Positions 1 to 12,707 of a stretch of DNA of 64,000 nt are shown in pieces (positions within the stretch are counted from its first letter, which is position 1; every line of letters starts with the position of its first letter). This DNA is from Phoenix dactylifera (taxonomy: Eukaryota > Streptophyta > Magnoliopsida > Arecales > Arecaceae): contig NW_024067912.1 in NCBI RefSeq assembly GCF_009389715.1, positions 186,001 through 250,000 on the forward strand, in the 5' to 3' direction. The notes under the pieces are model-generated. The model had not been told where the DNA came from and did no database searches. It was given only the letters and a program-made list of their open reading frames with translations. The position numbers were made by a program, and so were the translations under genes.

Positions 1-1258
1 GTTGGAAAGATTGAGAGTTGGATATGAACTAGATAATGGGACAACATTATTTGCTTCCTTGTTAATAACCTTGTAGTAGAGATTTTGATTCTCGTAGCGG
101 ATAAAATTTTGGTGAGTTTGCATAATCCCATGATAAGTCTTGGCATTCGGAAGAGCAAGAATCTCATGAAAAGACTACTCAACAGAAAAATTCTATATGT
201 GTAATATGTGGCATGTCCATAAGACCGAAAATTGTAGATGATTATCTAGAGCTTGTTTCAAATATGGCCAATCTTCAGGAGTCCCAATTAGTTTAGAGGC
301 CCCATGTTACTAAGACTCAGCAAGTGCAAGCTATTGCTCCAACTTAGTCAGCTCAGGCATCTTCTCCCAAACAACAAAAGGGGAGCAAACCGCACACTCA
401 GGGGCATGTTTATGCACTGATTATGCAAGATGCTCATGCATCCAACATTGCGGCATTAGGTATATTACTGATTACATTTGTTTATGCCCATATGTTTTTG
501 ATTTTGGTGCTACACAATCTTTTGTGTCATCTATGTTGGTGCAAAAGCATAACCTACCCTATGTGCCATTAGAGTTTGATCTGTATATTAACATCCCTAT
601 CGGGGGTGAGATGTCACTAATCGGATTTGTAAGTCTTGTTCAATTAAGATAGTAGATAAAGAGTTGATTGCTGATTTGATAATCATAGGCATTTATGATT
701 TTGATAGAATTTTGGGTAAGGATTGGTTAGCGCCACATTTTGCTACAATTCATTGCCATGAAAAGTACGTAAATTTCTGAAATATTGGGGATTGAATTTA
801 GTTTTATGGGCGGTAACGTCTATACTTCCCCTCGAGTTCTTCAGCTATGCAAATTAAGCGGTTCCTTAGAAAGAGGTGTATGGCATAGAGGTATTGAGTT
901 GCAAAATACTCCTGGAAAGAGTCTCAGAGATGCGCATGATTGTTGCAGTTAACCTGAGAGGTCGAGCTGCTTGTGGGCACTCGATGATGTCACATAAGTT
1001 CAGTTTGATAGAGTGCCGAGCAGAGGTATGGAGGTGCATGATAGATGTGTATTTATATTTGTTCAAGTAAAGGACTCATGAGGGCTGCCTTGGTGTTTAT
1101 CATGCTGAGGTGCTGCAATGGTGCTTGGATTAGGAAAACACACCCCATAATAAGTTATTTCCTAGCTACCATGGGTACGATGATTTTTGGGCCGAGCATT
1201 TCTAAATTTGGAAGGCCTAGAGTCAAATTTGAAGGACAAAATTTTTAAAGAGAGGGAA
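1..1258 (+). mobile_element. Ty3-gypsy retrotransposon remnant (zinc-knuckle/protease part of pol, then polypurine tract)
   Basis: No intact ORF, but translation shows a decayed gag-pol. At 494-650 a frame reads FDFGATQSFVS, matching the retropepsin active-site motif (usually DSGATHSF) with the S position changed to F. At 661-780 a frame reads DFDRILGKDWLAPHFA followed by HCHEK, the typical downstream part of a Tekay/Del-like protease. A degraded zinc knuckle (C-x2-C-G) lies near 198-240. RT, RNase H and integrase are missing, so a large internal deletion brings the protease close to a polypurine tract at 1247-1258 (aaagagagggaa). Several stops and shifts make it non-functional. Family placement at clade level is inferred from motif spacing. 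Confidence 0.7.
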
Positions 1259-2099
1259 TGTGAGAACCGGCCCATATGGAACCATCCCAAAATGAAGTCA
1301 GCGACACTCACCAATTTCAATTCGAAAAGGCAAATAAAAAAAATAGATCAGAACATCCACCAGTCGTTAAGAGGATAAGGCCATGGAGTCGTGGCCAGTG
1401 ATGACTCTGTGGGCCATTCGAACGGTAGCCAGTCATTGGGTCGCGCACAACCGCCGCCATGATCGCAGGCAGGTGCAACGACTACCATGCTAACTCTATC
1501 CAAAACCCTGTATAAATCTCTCCTTCCCTTCCACTTGATCCATCATCGAACCTTCTCCCTACTTCTCCCTATTCTTCGGCGGCCACTATGCCGCCACAAT
1601 CGACCACTGCTGCCCGAAATCTCCTCTTTCTCTTTAGCTTCCTCGGCTGCCCTCTTCTTTTCTTTCCCCTGTTCCAAATGTCGCTGCCACAAAACTGCAA
1701 GAACTAGCTATCCTCAACCAAGATCCACCACCTATGCCATGCTCCAGTGAGCTTCCTTACTCCTCCTTTTCCATTTTTCATTCCCAAACCGAGCCCCAAT
1801 CTCTATTTTCATGCCAAACCAAGGGTGTTTCCTCAGCTTTTTCTTTTTTGCAGCTACCGCAGCTGTTGCTGGCTACCATCGTTGTCATCGACTAGCCGTC
1901 GACCTTCTTTCCTCTCATCTTTCTCTCTGTTCTGTCATCTTCTTCTACTTCTTTATTAAACCCAGACTCTTGATTGAACCCAGACTGAGATCTTAGGTCA
2001 AAGCCATGGCTCCATTTTGCTCGGATCCAAGTTGACTCAGGATGGAGACCCTGCACCGCCTTGATACTCAGGCGGCAGACCAACCCATTACCCCAACTA

Positions 2100-2340
2100 A
2101 GGCTACAATGGGTCGGTTTGACCTGTGACCCGACCCGACCTGCTTAGACTCAACCCAACCCATTTTGGAGGACCCGTGGGGCTAGGTCGGGTCCTAAAAT
2201 TAGATCCATTATAATTTTTGGTCGGGTCTAGGGTTGGGTCTAGGTTTACTGAATTCCGATCCGACCCGACCCGACCGACCCATTTGAAATTTGGATAATT
2301 TTGGGTTTTCAATTCTACACCCCACCCCAACTCGACCCAA
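2100..2340. repeat. ACCCGACCC/GGGTCGG-rich degenerate repeat
   Basis: A dense patch of acccgaccc, gggtcggg and gggttggg motifs on both strands. It is compositionally like 3045-3290 and the hAT-like element at 12708-13258, so it may be a remnant of the same kind of element. No clear termini or target duplication were found. Confidence 0.5.
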
Positions 2341-2814
2341 ATCTGACAAGTCCAAGCAACATCACCATAGGTAGACTAATCACAATCCAAGCCCAATTAG
2401 TCCAACAAAAAGCAAGGCCTATAGTAGAAGTAATCTAGCCCAAACTTTCTAGGCTAACCAACCATAAACAAGCCCAGTTCCATCTAATCTAGATTCCATT
2501 TTTTAAAGAGTGCCCAGCTGGACTCAACCTAGCCCCTAATGATAAGGAGATGGATAGATGCCGGGTCATAGGATCAACAATAAGTGACAGAGGTGATGAC
2601 TTTTTATCAGGCATAGGAACCATATCTCACTATGTCGTGCCAACACCGTCTCTCCTACCACCAGGCTTCACCGCTAGGCGTCGCTCCACCGTGCCCGACT
2701 CATCCATTATTATAGCTTCGTCGCGGGCTCCGGCTTGCCCATCTACCGTTTTTTCGACTCCGCCATACATCAACATTTGTTTAATTGCACAAGGCTCCAA
2801 ACTTTACTAATGTC

Positions 2815-3297
2815 TAGGGATGCAAATAAGCGGTTAGATCAGCCCAATATACACTATTTTGTCGGATTGTCATGCTAATTTAATTGAAAATTTTGAACAC
2901 TTGACTTGAACGAAGTCTGTTTGCATCAAAGATTGCTATGGACCCGACCATTAATTTCATTAATTGGATGCCAAATTAACATAAATTTGAGTTGATTAAA
3001 TCAATATCAAAATCATTTTCCATTTAATTTTCATTCAATTGATGGTTGCTAGATGACCCGAATCGGATCCGACTCGAACTTGAACCGGATCCGAATTTTT
3101 GGATTGGGTTTGGGTTATATAGACCTGACCCGATCCGAATGACCTATTGGGTTAAAAATTGTAGCGATGGACCCGACCCAATCTTCTATTAGGTTGGGTC
3201 TATGTCCAAAAATTAGGACTCAAACAAGAAACCGAGTTGGGTCGGGTCACTCATGACCCAACCCGATCCGATCCATTTGCACTGCTAACCCCAGCCT
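2815..3297. mobile_element. Possible hAT-like non-autonomous element, diverged
   Basis: The left end tagggatgcaaat and the reverse complement of the right end (ttagcagtgcaaat) are similar inverted termini. The interior carries gacccgacccg-type repeats near both ends. The ends resemble TAGGG(G)TG-type termini of the better-supported element at 12708-13258. No 8-bp target duplication is visible, so age or boundary error is possible. Confidence 0.35.
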
Positions 3298-3760
3298 TGT
3301 TAAGTATTTTTAGAATTTGGTTACCATTAATCTTTATTGAGCCATTTAAATCATAGCTTATCTTGATCAGTTTAATTCATCTTGTTCATACCAATCTAGG
3401 TGGTCGGGCACTGCCACCTGACCGATCTAATTTGGGGGCATGAGGCCGTATCCCTAATAGTATTTTAATTTTTGACTTTGCTTAGCTTCTAACATGATAA
3501 AATTAATTGTATTTTAATGATATTAAAATAGGTGACCTGACCTGCCTATCTAAAAAGTAAGATTTTGAAGCGAGAAGAGGTAAGTAACCTAACACTTCAA
3601 AGTGTGTTATAATTAGTTTATTAACTTTAAGTAACTTTACGGGTCAAGCATGTTATTATTATTACAGTAATTATCATTTTAAAATATTTTATGTGTTATG
3701 TTATTCATGTCAGATGAAATTTAGAAAATATCACTCGGTAAATTATGAAATTTGTGTTTT

Positions 3761-3780
3761 ATATATATATATATATATAT
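3761..3780. repeat. (TA)n microsatellite
   Basis: An uninterrupted TA run of about ten units within the AT-rich end of the putative gypsy LTR. Confidence 0.9.
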
Positions 3781-3974
3781 GTAATCTTAGCACGGCTATG
3801 ATACGGCCCGGCCAATAAGAATTATTTGTTGGCCCTATTGACTTATAATCTAAGAAACTAGTTTCGACATTGAGCTACCGATGATTAGAACAGTAGTATC
3901 TGTTATCTGTCACTTTGTGCATCTTGTATCTACTATCTTGGCCTCCAAATTTTCTGCCTTTGCAGCTTTCGAAC

Positions 3975-4944
3975 TGTTGGGGTATGTGGAGACCATTGGT
4001 GATGAAGCGAATTGAAGAAGAATCAATTCTGCATAGTTTTGTCTGGCGGACTGTCAGAGTCGACTCGAGCTACAGTCGAGTCGACTCGGGAACAGTCGAG
4101 TCGACTCGGGAACAATCGAGTCGACTCGAGGCCCGTCGAGTCGACCCGGAAGGAGAAAGGCCAGAAGACCGAGAAAAATCATGTTTCTGTCTGGACTGTA
4201 AGAGTCGACCTGAAGGTTGGTCGAGTCGACTCGAAGCACCGTCGAGTCGACTCGAGCTCCAGTCGAGTCGACCCGAGATTGTGTCCCAGTTATACTAGGA
4301 GTTGTCCAGACGTGCCTGAGTCGACCCGAACTACAGTCGAGTCGACCCGAGCTCACGGAAAATCGTACGGACGAGTTTCCTTTGGTGTTTTTTGGTGGCG
4401 TTTCGACGGCTATGATCATCTGAAGGTCTTGAGACTATATATAGGACTCATGAGAGCCCTAGGGTAATGGATTCCAATATATTTTGAGAGAGACTCTTGT
4501 TTTGTGAGGCTAAGGTTCTAGAGAAGAAGAGAATTTGGGATCCTACTTCCTGTGCAAAGGGAATTCTGTGTGAATCTCTTGTAGAGCGATCGCCTGTGAT
4601 CGTTCGGGTGTGTGCTATCTCTGTAATCTGTTCATCCTAGTTGAGATAAGGAGCAGTGGAGGACGTAGGCTACTTGTAGCCGAACCTCGTTACATCTTTG
4701 TGTTCGGTTTGCTACTTTCTTCCTTTCTTCTTCCTTTGGTTTGATAATCCGCTGCGGTGCTCAAGTGTTTTACCCTACTGATACCACGGGGTAATCTTTT
4801 GCCCTTCGTAGCGGAGCGAAGCGGTGATCCTTGAGTCCGGTGTCGAGGGAGCGAGAGAGTGCTAATCCGTTTATTCTCTCTTTGCTTGTCCGACATTGGT
4901 GGTGGTGCCGGTGTGAGTGGGTTCCGGTGCAGGCGCTGCCAACA
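3975..4944 (+). mobile_element. Ty1-copia 5' LTR
   Basis: It begins TGTTGGGG and ends with gccaaca, two bases before a perfect tRNA-Met primer-binding site, the standard copia arrangement. A TATA-like actatatatagg at about 4434-4445 would drive transcription. The U3 part contains the phased GTCGAGTCGAC array described separately. The right end is fixed by the primer-binding site; the left end is chosen from the TGTTGG start and is less certain. Confidence 0.6.
4056..4352. repeat. Phased 20-21 bp array with GAGTCGACTCG core (inside copia LTR)
   Basis: TCGAC cores fall at 4060, 4081, 4101, 4121, 4141 (spacing 21, 20, 20, 20), then 4205, 4226, 4247, 4268 (21, 21, 21), then 4321 and 4342 (21). 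Many units contain the 12-bp perfect palindrome CGAGTCGACTCG. Because 21 is a multiple of three and the core is palindromic, long spurious ORFs (S-T-R / R-V-D repeats) appear on both strands. Confidence 0.9.
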
Positions 4945-4946
4945 AG

Positions 4947-4958
4947 TGGTATCAGAGC
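4947..4958 (+). other. Primer-binding site of copia element (tRNA-Met initiator)
   Basis: The sequence tggtatcagagc is the classic plant Ty1-copia primer-binding site, complementary to the 3' end of initiator tRNA-Met. It sits two bases after the LTR end and 16 bases before the gag start codon. Confidence 0.85.
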
Positions 4959-4973
4959 TATTGGAATTCTGCG

Positions 4974-5582
4974 ATGGCGGATGAAGAGAAGTTGCGAATT
5001 GAGAAGTTCAATGGCACGAACTTCGGGTTTTGGAAGATGCAAATAGAGGATTACCTTTACCAGAAGGATCTCTATTTACCTCTTGGAGGTAGAGCGAAGA
5101 AACCATAGAAGATGCCCGATGAAGACTGGGAGGTCCTCGATAGGAAGATGCTCGGCACCATTAGATTGTCACTTGCATCCCAAATGGCATTCAACATCAA
5201 AAACAAGAAGACGACGATGGAGTTGATGGCAACATTGTCGCGGATGTATGAGAAACCCTCAGCATCAAACAAGGTATTTCTCATGAAGAGGTTGTTTAAT
5301 CTTCGTATGAAAAATGGCGGCAGCGTAGCAGAATACCTCAACGAGTTCAATGGACTCACGGCCCAGTTGGAGTCAGTGAGATTAGTTTTGACGATGAGAT
5401 TCGGGCATTGCTAATCCTTTCTGGACTGCCTGATAGCTGGGAGGGCCTGGTGATGGCGGTGAGCAACTCTTCGGCGACGGGAAAGTTGATCTTTGATGAC
5501 GTTGTGGGAGTGCTTCTGAGTGAAGAAGCAAGAAGAAAATCTTCTGGAGCTACGGAATCGTCTGGAAGTGCACTAAACATCT
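4974..5582 (+). pseudogene. Ty1-copia gag fragment (truncated, broken)
   Basis: Starts MADEEKLRIEKFNGTNFGFW, the usual copia Gag opening (K-F-x-G-x-N-F-x-x-W). A TAG at 5107-5109 interrupts it, and the frame shifts near 5375 after NEFNGLTAQLESV. In the next frame it continues with IRALLILSGLPDSWE and LLSEEARRKSSGATESSGSA, the conserved central and pre-zinc-knuckle parts of gag (UBN2-type). The match stops at 5582, before the zinc knuckle; protease, integrase and RT are absent, as is a 3' LTR. In a live element Gag packages element RNA. This copy is a dead 5' fragment. Confidence 0.8.
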
Positions 5583-6639
5583 AGTCCGTTCAGCACTTTT
5601 TAGGAAATAATTTTAAGTGCTATTATTACTTAATAGAGTAATAAACCTTTATATTACTTATAAACCCTAAACTATTAGTTCGCACTTATTCTAATCGGCC
5701 ACCACTGCCGATTTTCCTAGCTCGTTTAATAAAGGCATTGCTGAGTTTCCAAATTTTTGAAGTAATCAGAATTATGTTATGGCACCAAGGGATGTTGAAT
5801 CCATGTTATGATCTACACAAGGCTTTAATAGTTTGTTGTGATCTCTGTTCATGTTCATGTACTCAAGTCATCAGCCTTCAATTGAATTTATCTGTTTCTG
5901 ATTGTCGCCAAGTGCAACTATAATTAGATGAACTAACCGCATACAGGAGCTTTTACTATGTCTAAGTTTAATGCTGGGCACCACTTAATACTATAGCTAC
6001 AAAAGTATTAAATGTGTGCACTTTCTCTGCATAGTGCCCATCGAGCACTCCACGGCCACGATCTTATGTACGGATCTAATTCATGTCATGTTAATGACTG
6101 AGATGAAATTACATACATAAACTGTATCAAAATATCATAAATTTGATCAAGCAAGCTGCACTCAACGACGACTACATATGATCAATATCACGTGTTACCT
6201 AGTACGAAGATAGAATTACATGGTAAAAATAAGCATTTTCCTGCAAGTTTACGTACTAACGTCGGTTCTGCAGCCTCGATAAGATTTTTATAACTCTTGT
6301 CTTGTCACATCGTTATTAAAGCTTTTGCTCGCCCATTTGATGACGATGAAGACATGATAGCCGACACGGTCCTAATCGCTACCGTCCATCTTCTTCCCCT
6401 ACGCTGGGCTCTGGAGGACATCGGATCGGACCGTGTCCCCTTATCTATCTGGTAGGGTTTTTGATTCACGGAATGATGAATGAGGACCAGGTTAAATTCT
6501 CACATAGATCCTAATAATTTCTCCACTTAGAGAACAGACGGCTGCGTTGATGTCTTGATGACGTATCGGCAGCCCTATATCCCTATCGGCTTGGGTTCCA
6601 TTGAGCGGTGAGGAGGCTTCGGCCTCGTTCGAAGAAAAT
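5583..6639. other. No gene recognised
   Basis: Mixed-composition sequence with only short shadow ORFs. I see no homology-bearing frame, splice-site series or repeat boundary here. Confidence 0.5.
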
Positions 6640-7260
6640 GTTAGCAGTAAAATTTTTAAGAATAAAATTTTTAGAAATAAAGCTTTTTAAATTAAAATTT
6701 TTATAAAAATTTATTTGTTGTTTGGCAAGTACATTCCTATAACGCTGTACTATTTTAATATATATTTAATAAATAAACTAACAAATATTATTGGGATAAC
6801 AAAATGATCATAAATAACATTATATAGTATTATACAATAGAGCATAATAAAATATAATATATATTAATACATAAATATATGATGTAGTATAGTATTACTG
6901 TAATATAATATAATATTATTATAATATAGTAATATAATATTATATACTATAGCATAATAATTTAATGTAATATTAAATTATTTCATATAGCATATCAATA
7001 TATTAGGATATATTGTAATATATTATTATATTTATAGTATAATACAATAATAAAGATATAAAATATTATAATTACTAGCGTAATTTAATTTTTCATAATA
7101 TAATAAATTTTTTAGCTATGTGGTAAAATTGGTTAAATAATTATTAAAAGGATATTTTGTGTAATTATTATATTTTATCATAGATATTTTGGTAAAAAAA
7201 TAATTTTCCGACCGGACCTAAAAGCACTTTTTCGGATAACTTCAAAATGGAGCTTCTTTT
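6640..7260. repeat. Very AT-rich block, MITE-like edges
   Basis: Long stretches of ATATTATAATAT-type sequence are bordered by less AT-rich text (tttgttgtttggcaagtac on the left; aaaagcactttttcgg on the right). These border phrases resemble those around the AT-rich insertion at 57880-58990, so the two may be related non-autonomous elements. No target duplication was identified. Confidence 0.4.
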
Positions 7261-9577
7261 ATAAAACTATTTAGTTATTTTATATCTCATGGCTATTGTA
7301 ATAATCATAGCTATGAGAGTTAATTTGTATCTTCATATATTTTGAAATAGCATAGTTATTTTATAGCTTAACATAACGGATAAATTAAGGTTTTTATCTC
7401 ATTAATACCTCATGGCCGCTAACTAATATATTTAGTTATTTTATATCTCATGAGCTAAACCTTATTTGACCTCATGGCCGACTATGTAAACTTAATTTTT
7501 AAAAAAATAACAAATAAGCAAGAGAGGAAACGAAATTATTATACGGATATTGAGCCTAGAGAGTAGAATGGTACTTTATGAGAAACCCTAATTATATAGG
7601 TAGGCTAAAAGGGATAGCCCTATCCGTTTGAATAACATATGGACTATTACTATTACATAATAGAGTAGCACTCTACTCTGCGCCATTTTACTCTCTCGTT
7701 TAGTAATAGTTCTCTGACCATTTTTTATGGCTGCTAGACAAATAAACATAGCAATTTAAGTAATAAGAGTTCCCCAAATTAGCTATGAAAATAACGCGAT
7801 TGCAGTTTATTGTGTTATGTTGCTTACTGGGCTGGTGTAGCTCATTATTCTATCTTTTTCTATTTTTCAAATTCTGACCAATGATTGCTCGAGACTTGGG
7901 AAGTGCGTTAAGAAATCATTCACAATTATTGGACTTCTGGTTTAGACTAGTTAGATTAGTTTAGTTTGAACATTTTTTTTGAATTGAATCATAATAATTA
8001 GTTAGCATATTTTTACTTATATCACTTTGGAATAATTGATTATGAGATTATTTATTTTGATCTTGATTTAAATTGATTAAGAGTTGAAGAATTACTATTA
8101 TTGTTTTGATTAGTAGCCTTGCAGTCTGCCCTGCAAGTATGTGAGGTATGTTGCACTCCGGGTTCGAGGCGTGATAGAAGTGCTACTCTATTATTCTTGT
8201 TGAGAAATCCTGATCAAGGTGCTATGTTTCAGAGGCTCGTACTCTTTCACATGGTGGTATAATCTCCTTGATTAACTCACTTCTTTCTTTGACTTCAATA
8301 TGTCCTGTCTATACCAATTAAAGTTTATATAGATGTACCATATTGATCAAGTAAAGGGAATTACATAAACTATCTCGATCTGAAAAAAAAGGGAAGATCA
8401 AAATACTTTTAGTAACTCCCCCCTTATCTTCCTTGGCTGCTATTCATTGATTGTTGACCATCCTCATGAGGAGGCATCCTTGCATATTCTTTCCTCCCTC
8501 TCGTGTTCTTTCTCCCTTCTTCGTGTACATATTTATTTTCTGATTTAAAAAGTTAGGGGAAATGACTCATTTCCTCCTTATTCTCTCAAAAAAATTCTGA
8601 AAATACAGAAGTATAATGGAGTATATTCCATACTAATAAGCGACATATCAATGGCCTTTCACAATGATTCCCGACGTGTTTACCATATGAACTTCATAAT
8701 GCAACTATTTTGAAGTCCAAAAATTTGGTCGATGTTGCCACCAAAATCCAGTGTGATGATGGAGAATTGTCAAGGGTGCTGATCGATTTGCTGCAGTGGC
8801 CAAAGATGAAGAATTAATCTGCACATAAAAAGAAGAGCAAAAAAGTTCGTTGGAGCTAATCTAGGCAGGAGATCTCCGGTACTTAAGTCAAACAGAGTTT
8901 TCGAGAACATGATATCTAGAAAGATGAAAAAGAAGAGGAAGTAAAGAGCTTGTAGCTGAGGAATGGTGTTCTTAGTTCTTACCTCTCTTTACCTTCAATA
9001 AAAAATAAAAAATTAAAACTTCCTTTTCATACCTGAGGCCTTGAGCTCTTTTTATGAATGAAAAATCTGTAACCCATCAGAGTTGAACTCTAAATTGTTT
9101 TCCTTACATGGATCAGCCCAAAACTATGACCAGAATGTACCATTTCTCGGCTTACGATTGTCTGCTACTGGCCACATAAGTCAGGAAACTTTTAATGCAG
9201 GTAACTAAAAGTTTTCATTTCAAGCTGAAGTATTGATGTAGTTTTTTTCCTCATTAGGCTAGAGTCCTAGATATTTCTTCTGGTATGCGAATTTTTTGAT
9301 GAAAATGACTTTAAAGAAGGGGTTTAACATGAAGCTTTCCTTGGCCATATGATTCACCTATCTCTATCATGTACAAGGCGACGATCCAGCACAACACTTC
9401 CGTATGAGAGTAGGGAATATGTTGTTATCAATGTTTATAGCAGTCCATTTGTATCTCTTTCTGGTAGATATACACTATATGCATCCTACGTTAAGTATAA
9501 AAAAATTGAGATTTTTGTATTTATACTCCCACAAATTTAGGATATTACATACTTACCTATCAAAAACCACTACTTGC

Positions 9578-9578
<1 letters not shown>
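7261..9578. other. No gene recognised
   Basis: AT-rich intergenic sequence. No frame with recognisable protein similarity and no convincing exon-intron pattern. Confidence 0.5.

Positions 9579-9618
<40 letters not shown>
9579..9618. repeat. (TA)n microsatellite
   Basis: A TATA-repeat run of about 30 bases preceded by tatacata; it generates a spurious Y-I-Y-I ORF tail. Confidence 0.9.
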
Positions 9619-9622
<4 letters not shown>

Positions 9623-10774
9623 ATTAATTCATCATAATTTTGCAACAATATCCGCTCTATTAGTTTTTTTTTTTTTTTTGGTTTTTTTGCTGGTGTAACG
9701 GCGTCTCACTACATACGGCCGTGAGTATGCCCGAAATAATCACCGTACAAAATACGCTCTAATGCCGATGGCACATGCTCCAATGCCTCCATGTGACAAC
9801 TCTAGAATGATGCGTTGCGAAAGAAGTGAAAGAAGTGACCCAGTCCACTGCACTGTTCGTCTCTCGAAATACATGTGTGACACTAAAGGAGTTAAATTCC
9901 TCCAAAAGATAGCAAATATCTCTGTTAGTTTTACTATTGGCAATATTAATGGTTATTCGTTTTAAATTTAAATAACTCTATTACCCTCTTGCATGTCTAC
10001 CATTGGAAAAATTATGCAAAACAACTCTTTACAAATCGAATGTTAAATTTTTTTCAAGAATATTAATACAAAAGAGAGTCGTGATACATTTAAACGTGTG
10101 CATGCTATTACCGTTAGCCAAAAATAGGATTAAGAGCATATACACCACAAAGAAAACTCTAACTTGCATCCTTCCATTGGCATCTTTTTTTCCTTGAAGA
10201 CCGGTCTCAAGTTTGAACCCAGAATCCAGACCTTCATACATGAACCATGAATTCATGGGTTTCGACAAAGAATTATTTTGTAGCTGAAATTATGTATAGG
10301 TCCCCCTATTTATGAGTCTCCAGCTACAGTGAGCTACATCTCCTAGAGAGGTCCCATATGTCGAAATCCTCGGTTACAAGGATCTACGTCTCTTTTCCTA
10401 GAATCCAAGGAACTGTATGCATCTCCTAGATATGTTGAATCTTTCATTCATGCCAGAGATTCAAGGGAGAGGATATATAAGACAGTGGAGTAGACCATGG
10501 ATGCAACGCAGTTTTTTTTTTTCGCTTAAGAAAAAAGGGGAAAAAAAAAACCTCATCCGCATAATAACCCTCACTGGGCCTCCCTTCCACGAGAGAATGT
10601 TCGATGCAGATAGAAAATTTGCTTATATCCTTTTCGACCCGTGGGTTACCCTACGTATGAGTACGCCACCTCAGTGCCAGCTGGACCAGAAGTGCTTCCA
10701 TCGATCGTGTCCAAGCGGGGAGCATCCGGTCCCCATTTAATTGACGCCCACACGTTTCGAATCTAGACCATGTT
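9619..10774. other. No gene recognised
   Basis: Includes a poly-T run near 9664-9679 and A/T homopolymers near 10512-10550. No coding signal was found. The final 200 bases could be untranslated or 5' LINE sequence, but I cannot show it. Confidence 0.45.
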
Positions 10775-12650
10775 ATGGAGAGCTTCTTTAGGGCTAAGTG
10801 GACAGAGCAACCTACGGGTGGGAGCCTAGCGGATATACTTTCGCCTTTGGTTGGGATGTCAGAGGAGGAGACAACAGTATTGATCAGACCGATTTTGGAG
10901 GGGAAGATCAGAGAGGCAGTGAGGTCCCTTGCGGGGGACAAGGCTTCAGGGCCGGATGGCTTCCCACCCTTGTTTTTCCAGAGATATTGGATGATAGTAG
11001 GACGAGATGTGAGGGCGGCTATAAAGCAGTTTTTTAGCACAGCAGTGATGGCAATAGATTGGCAAAGGACTTTCATCACTTTGATACCGAAGCGGCGGAA
11101 AGCCACGGAGTCGAGTCATTTTCGTCCAATCAGCCTTTGTACGACCTTATACAAGGCTACGGCGAAAATCCTCGCCGTCAAGTTGAGGGATGTTCTTCCT
11201 AGGCTTATTAGCCCGGAGCAGGGGGCTTTTTTGGAGGGGTGGAGTATATCTGACAATGTGCTTATTGCCCAAGAGTTCATGTTTGATCTCGGTAGGGCTC
11301 CGGTGAGGAGGAGCTTGATGGGGATCAAGCTTGACATGGAGAGGGCCTATGATAGGGTGAGATGGAATTTCTTGCAGCAGTCCTTGCAGGGGTTTGGATT
11401 TCATGAGACTTGAATAGATGGGTAATGGGCTGTGTGCGTGCTCCCTCCTTTGCTATCTTGGTGAATGGTACGCCGTCCCGCTTCTTTATGTCGTCAGGGG
11501 GGTTGCGCCAGGGATGCTCCCTTTCTCCCCTATTATTCATTATGTGTATAATGCACTGTCTAGATCCCTACGGCGGGCAGTGGCCATTCAGGAGTTGGAG
11601 GTTCATAGGCCGACAGTGAGGGCCCCTCTGATCTCCCACTTGCTTTTTGCTGATGATTGTTTGCTCCTGGCCAGGTTGTCGCGGCAGGCGGCCCAGGTCA
11701 TTTGTCAGATTATTTGGGATTACTGTGCAGCATCGGGACAGTGGGTCAATCTGACCAAATCAGCTATTACTTTCAGCCCGAAGACCAAAGTGGCGGTGAG
11801 GCGGTCTATCTTGGAGATCCTGGGGGTGGGAGAGCAGGAGGGCACAATGATATACTTGGGGGTCCACTCTCGGGCCAGCGGCTGCGGCGTAGGGACTGTA
11901 CATCCCTGGAGCTCAGTATCATACGCAGATTAGAGGGGTGGCAGATGCATATACTTTCTATGATGAGTAGGATCACTCTGGTTCGATCAATTGTTACCTC
12001 GGTCCCTATCTACCTACTTTCCAACACCATCATTCCAGTTACAGTCTTGAGGTCCCTTGAGCAGCTATTCAGGAACTTTATTTGGAGGAGGAGTAGTGGC
12101 AGAGGTGGAGTCCATTTGCTGGCATGGGATGTTGTGTGCCAGCCGACTAGCTATGGAGGTTTGGAGGTGCAATCCCTGGTGGCGAGAAGGGAGGCCCTAG
12201 CGGCTAAACACGCAGTTAGATTTGTGCTCGAGCCCGAGAGTATGTGGTCCTCGCTGATGAGGGCCAAGTATGGCACCTTGGCTCCCGGGGTGCGAGCTGG
12301 CCGTCACCACTCACCGATCTGAAGGGAGATTTGCACTAGAGCAGTGATGATGCTTCCAGAGATTAGATGGAATATAGGTGACGGTCGGTCTATTGATGTG
12401 CTGGAGGATAGCTGGGTAACCGAGCTGTCGATCTGTTGCATGCCAACCATGGTGGATTTGACGAGATTAGCAGGCTGCAGAGTTAGCGAGCTGCTGCCTT
12501 TAGAGGGGGGTCGATGGAGGGAGGAGATGATCCGGGAGGTTTTTGGGGAGCAGCTGGCGGAGTCTGTTCTGTCTCTTCCGGTTTCCGTCGGGGGGGGGGG
12601 GCGACAAGCTAGTATTGGTCCCGACGGGACAGTTGCGAGTTCGTGCTAGA
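10775..12650 (+). pseudogene. LINE ORF2 reverse transcriptase (frameshifted)
   Basis: The first frame carries AGDKASGPDGFPPLFFQRYW, then FITLIPKRRK, FRPISLCTTLYKATAKILA, SPEQGAFLEGWSISDNVL and IKLDMERAYDRVRW: the conserved RT palm/finger blocks, with the first catalytic D in KLDMERAYD. It stops at a TGA at 11411 where W is expected (HETW), consistent with a one-base loss. The next frame gives RQGCSLSPLLF. A further shift near 11548 leads to the catalytic FADD box at 11643-11657, and another near 11850 to the thumb region (LEGWQMHILSMMSRITLVRS). At least three shifts make it inactive. Confidence 0.85.
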
Positions 12651-12707
12651 GATCTCCATGCCTTGATCGGTTGGGAGCCAGCTCGTCAGATTGAGGGTGG
12701 TTGGATA

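Larger units (their letters stand above)
1259..3900 (+). mobile_element. Probable gypsy 3' LTR (right end not resolved)
   Basis: It starts TGTGAGAACC directly after the polypurine tract, as expected for a 3' LTR. A TATA-like tgtataaatc near 1509 is followed by a CT-rich stretch, like an LTR promoter and leader. The block near 3785-3815 (agcacggctatgatacggcc) resembles sequence seen towards the end of long Tekay-type LTRs. ACCCGACCC-rich insertions interrupt it. I could not find a target duplication or the exact end, so the right boundary is approximate. Confidence 0.4.

Noticed and set aside
4056..4352. CRISPR-like spaced repeats
   Set aside because: Plant nuclear DNA, spacers of about 8-10 bases, no cas genes; it is a tandem array in an LTR.
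3915..4467. Long overlapping ORFs on both strands rich in S-T-R and R-V-D repeats
   Set aside because: They come from the palindromic array whose 20-21 bp units keep frames open on both strands; the region is a copia LTR.
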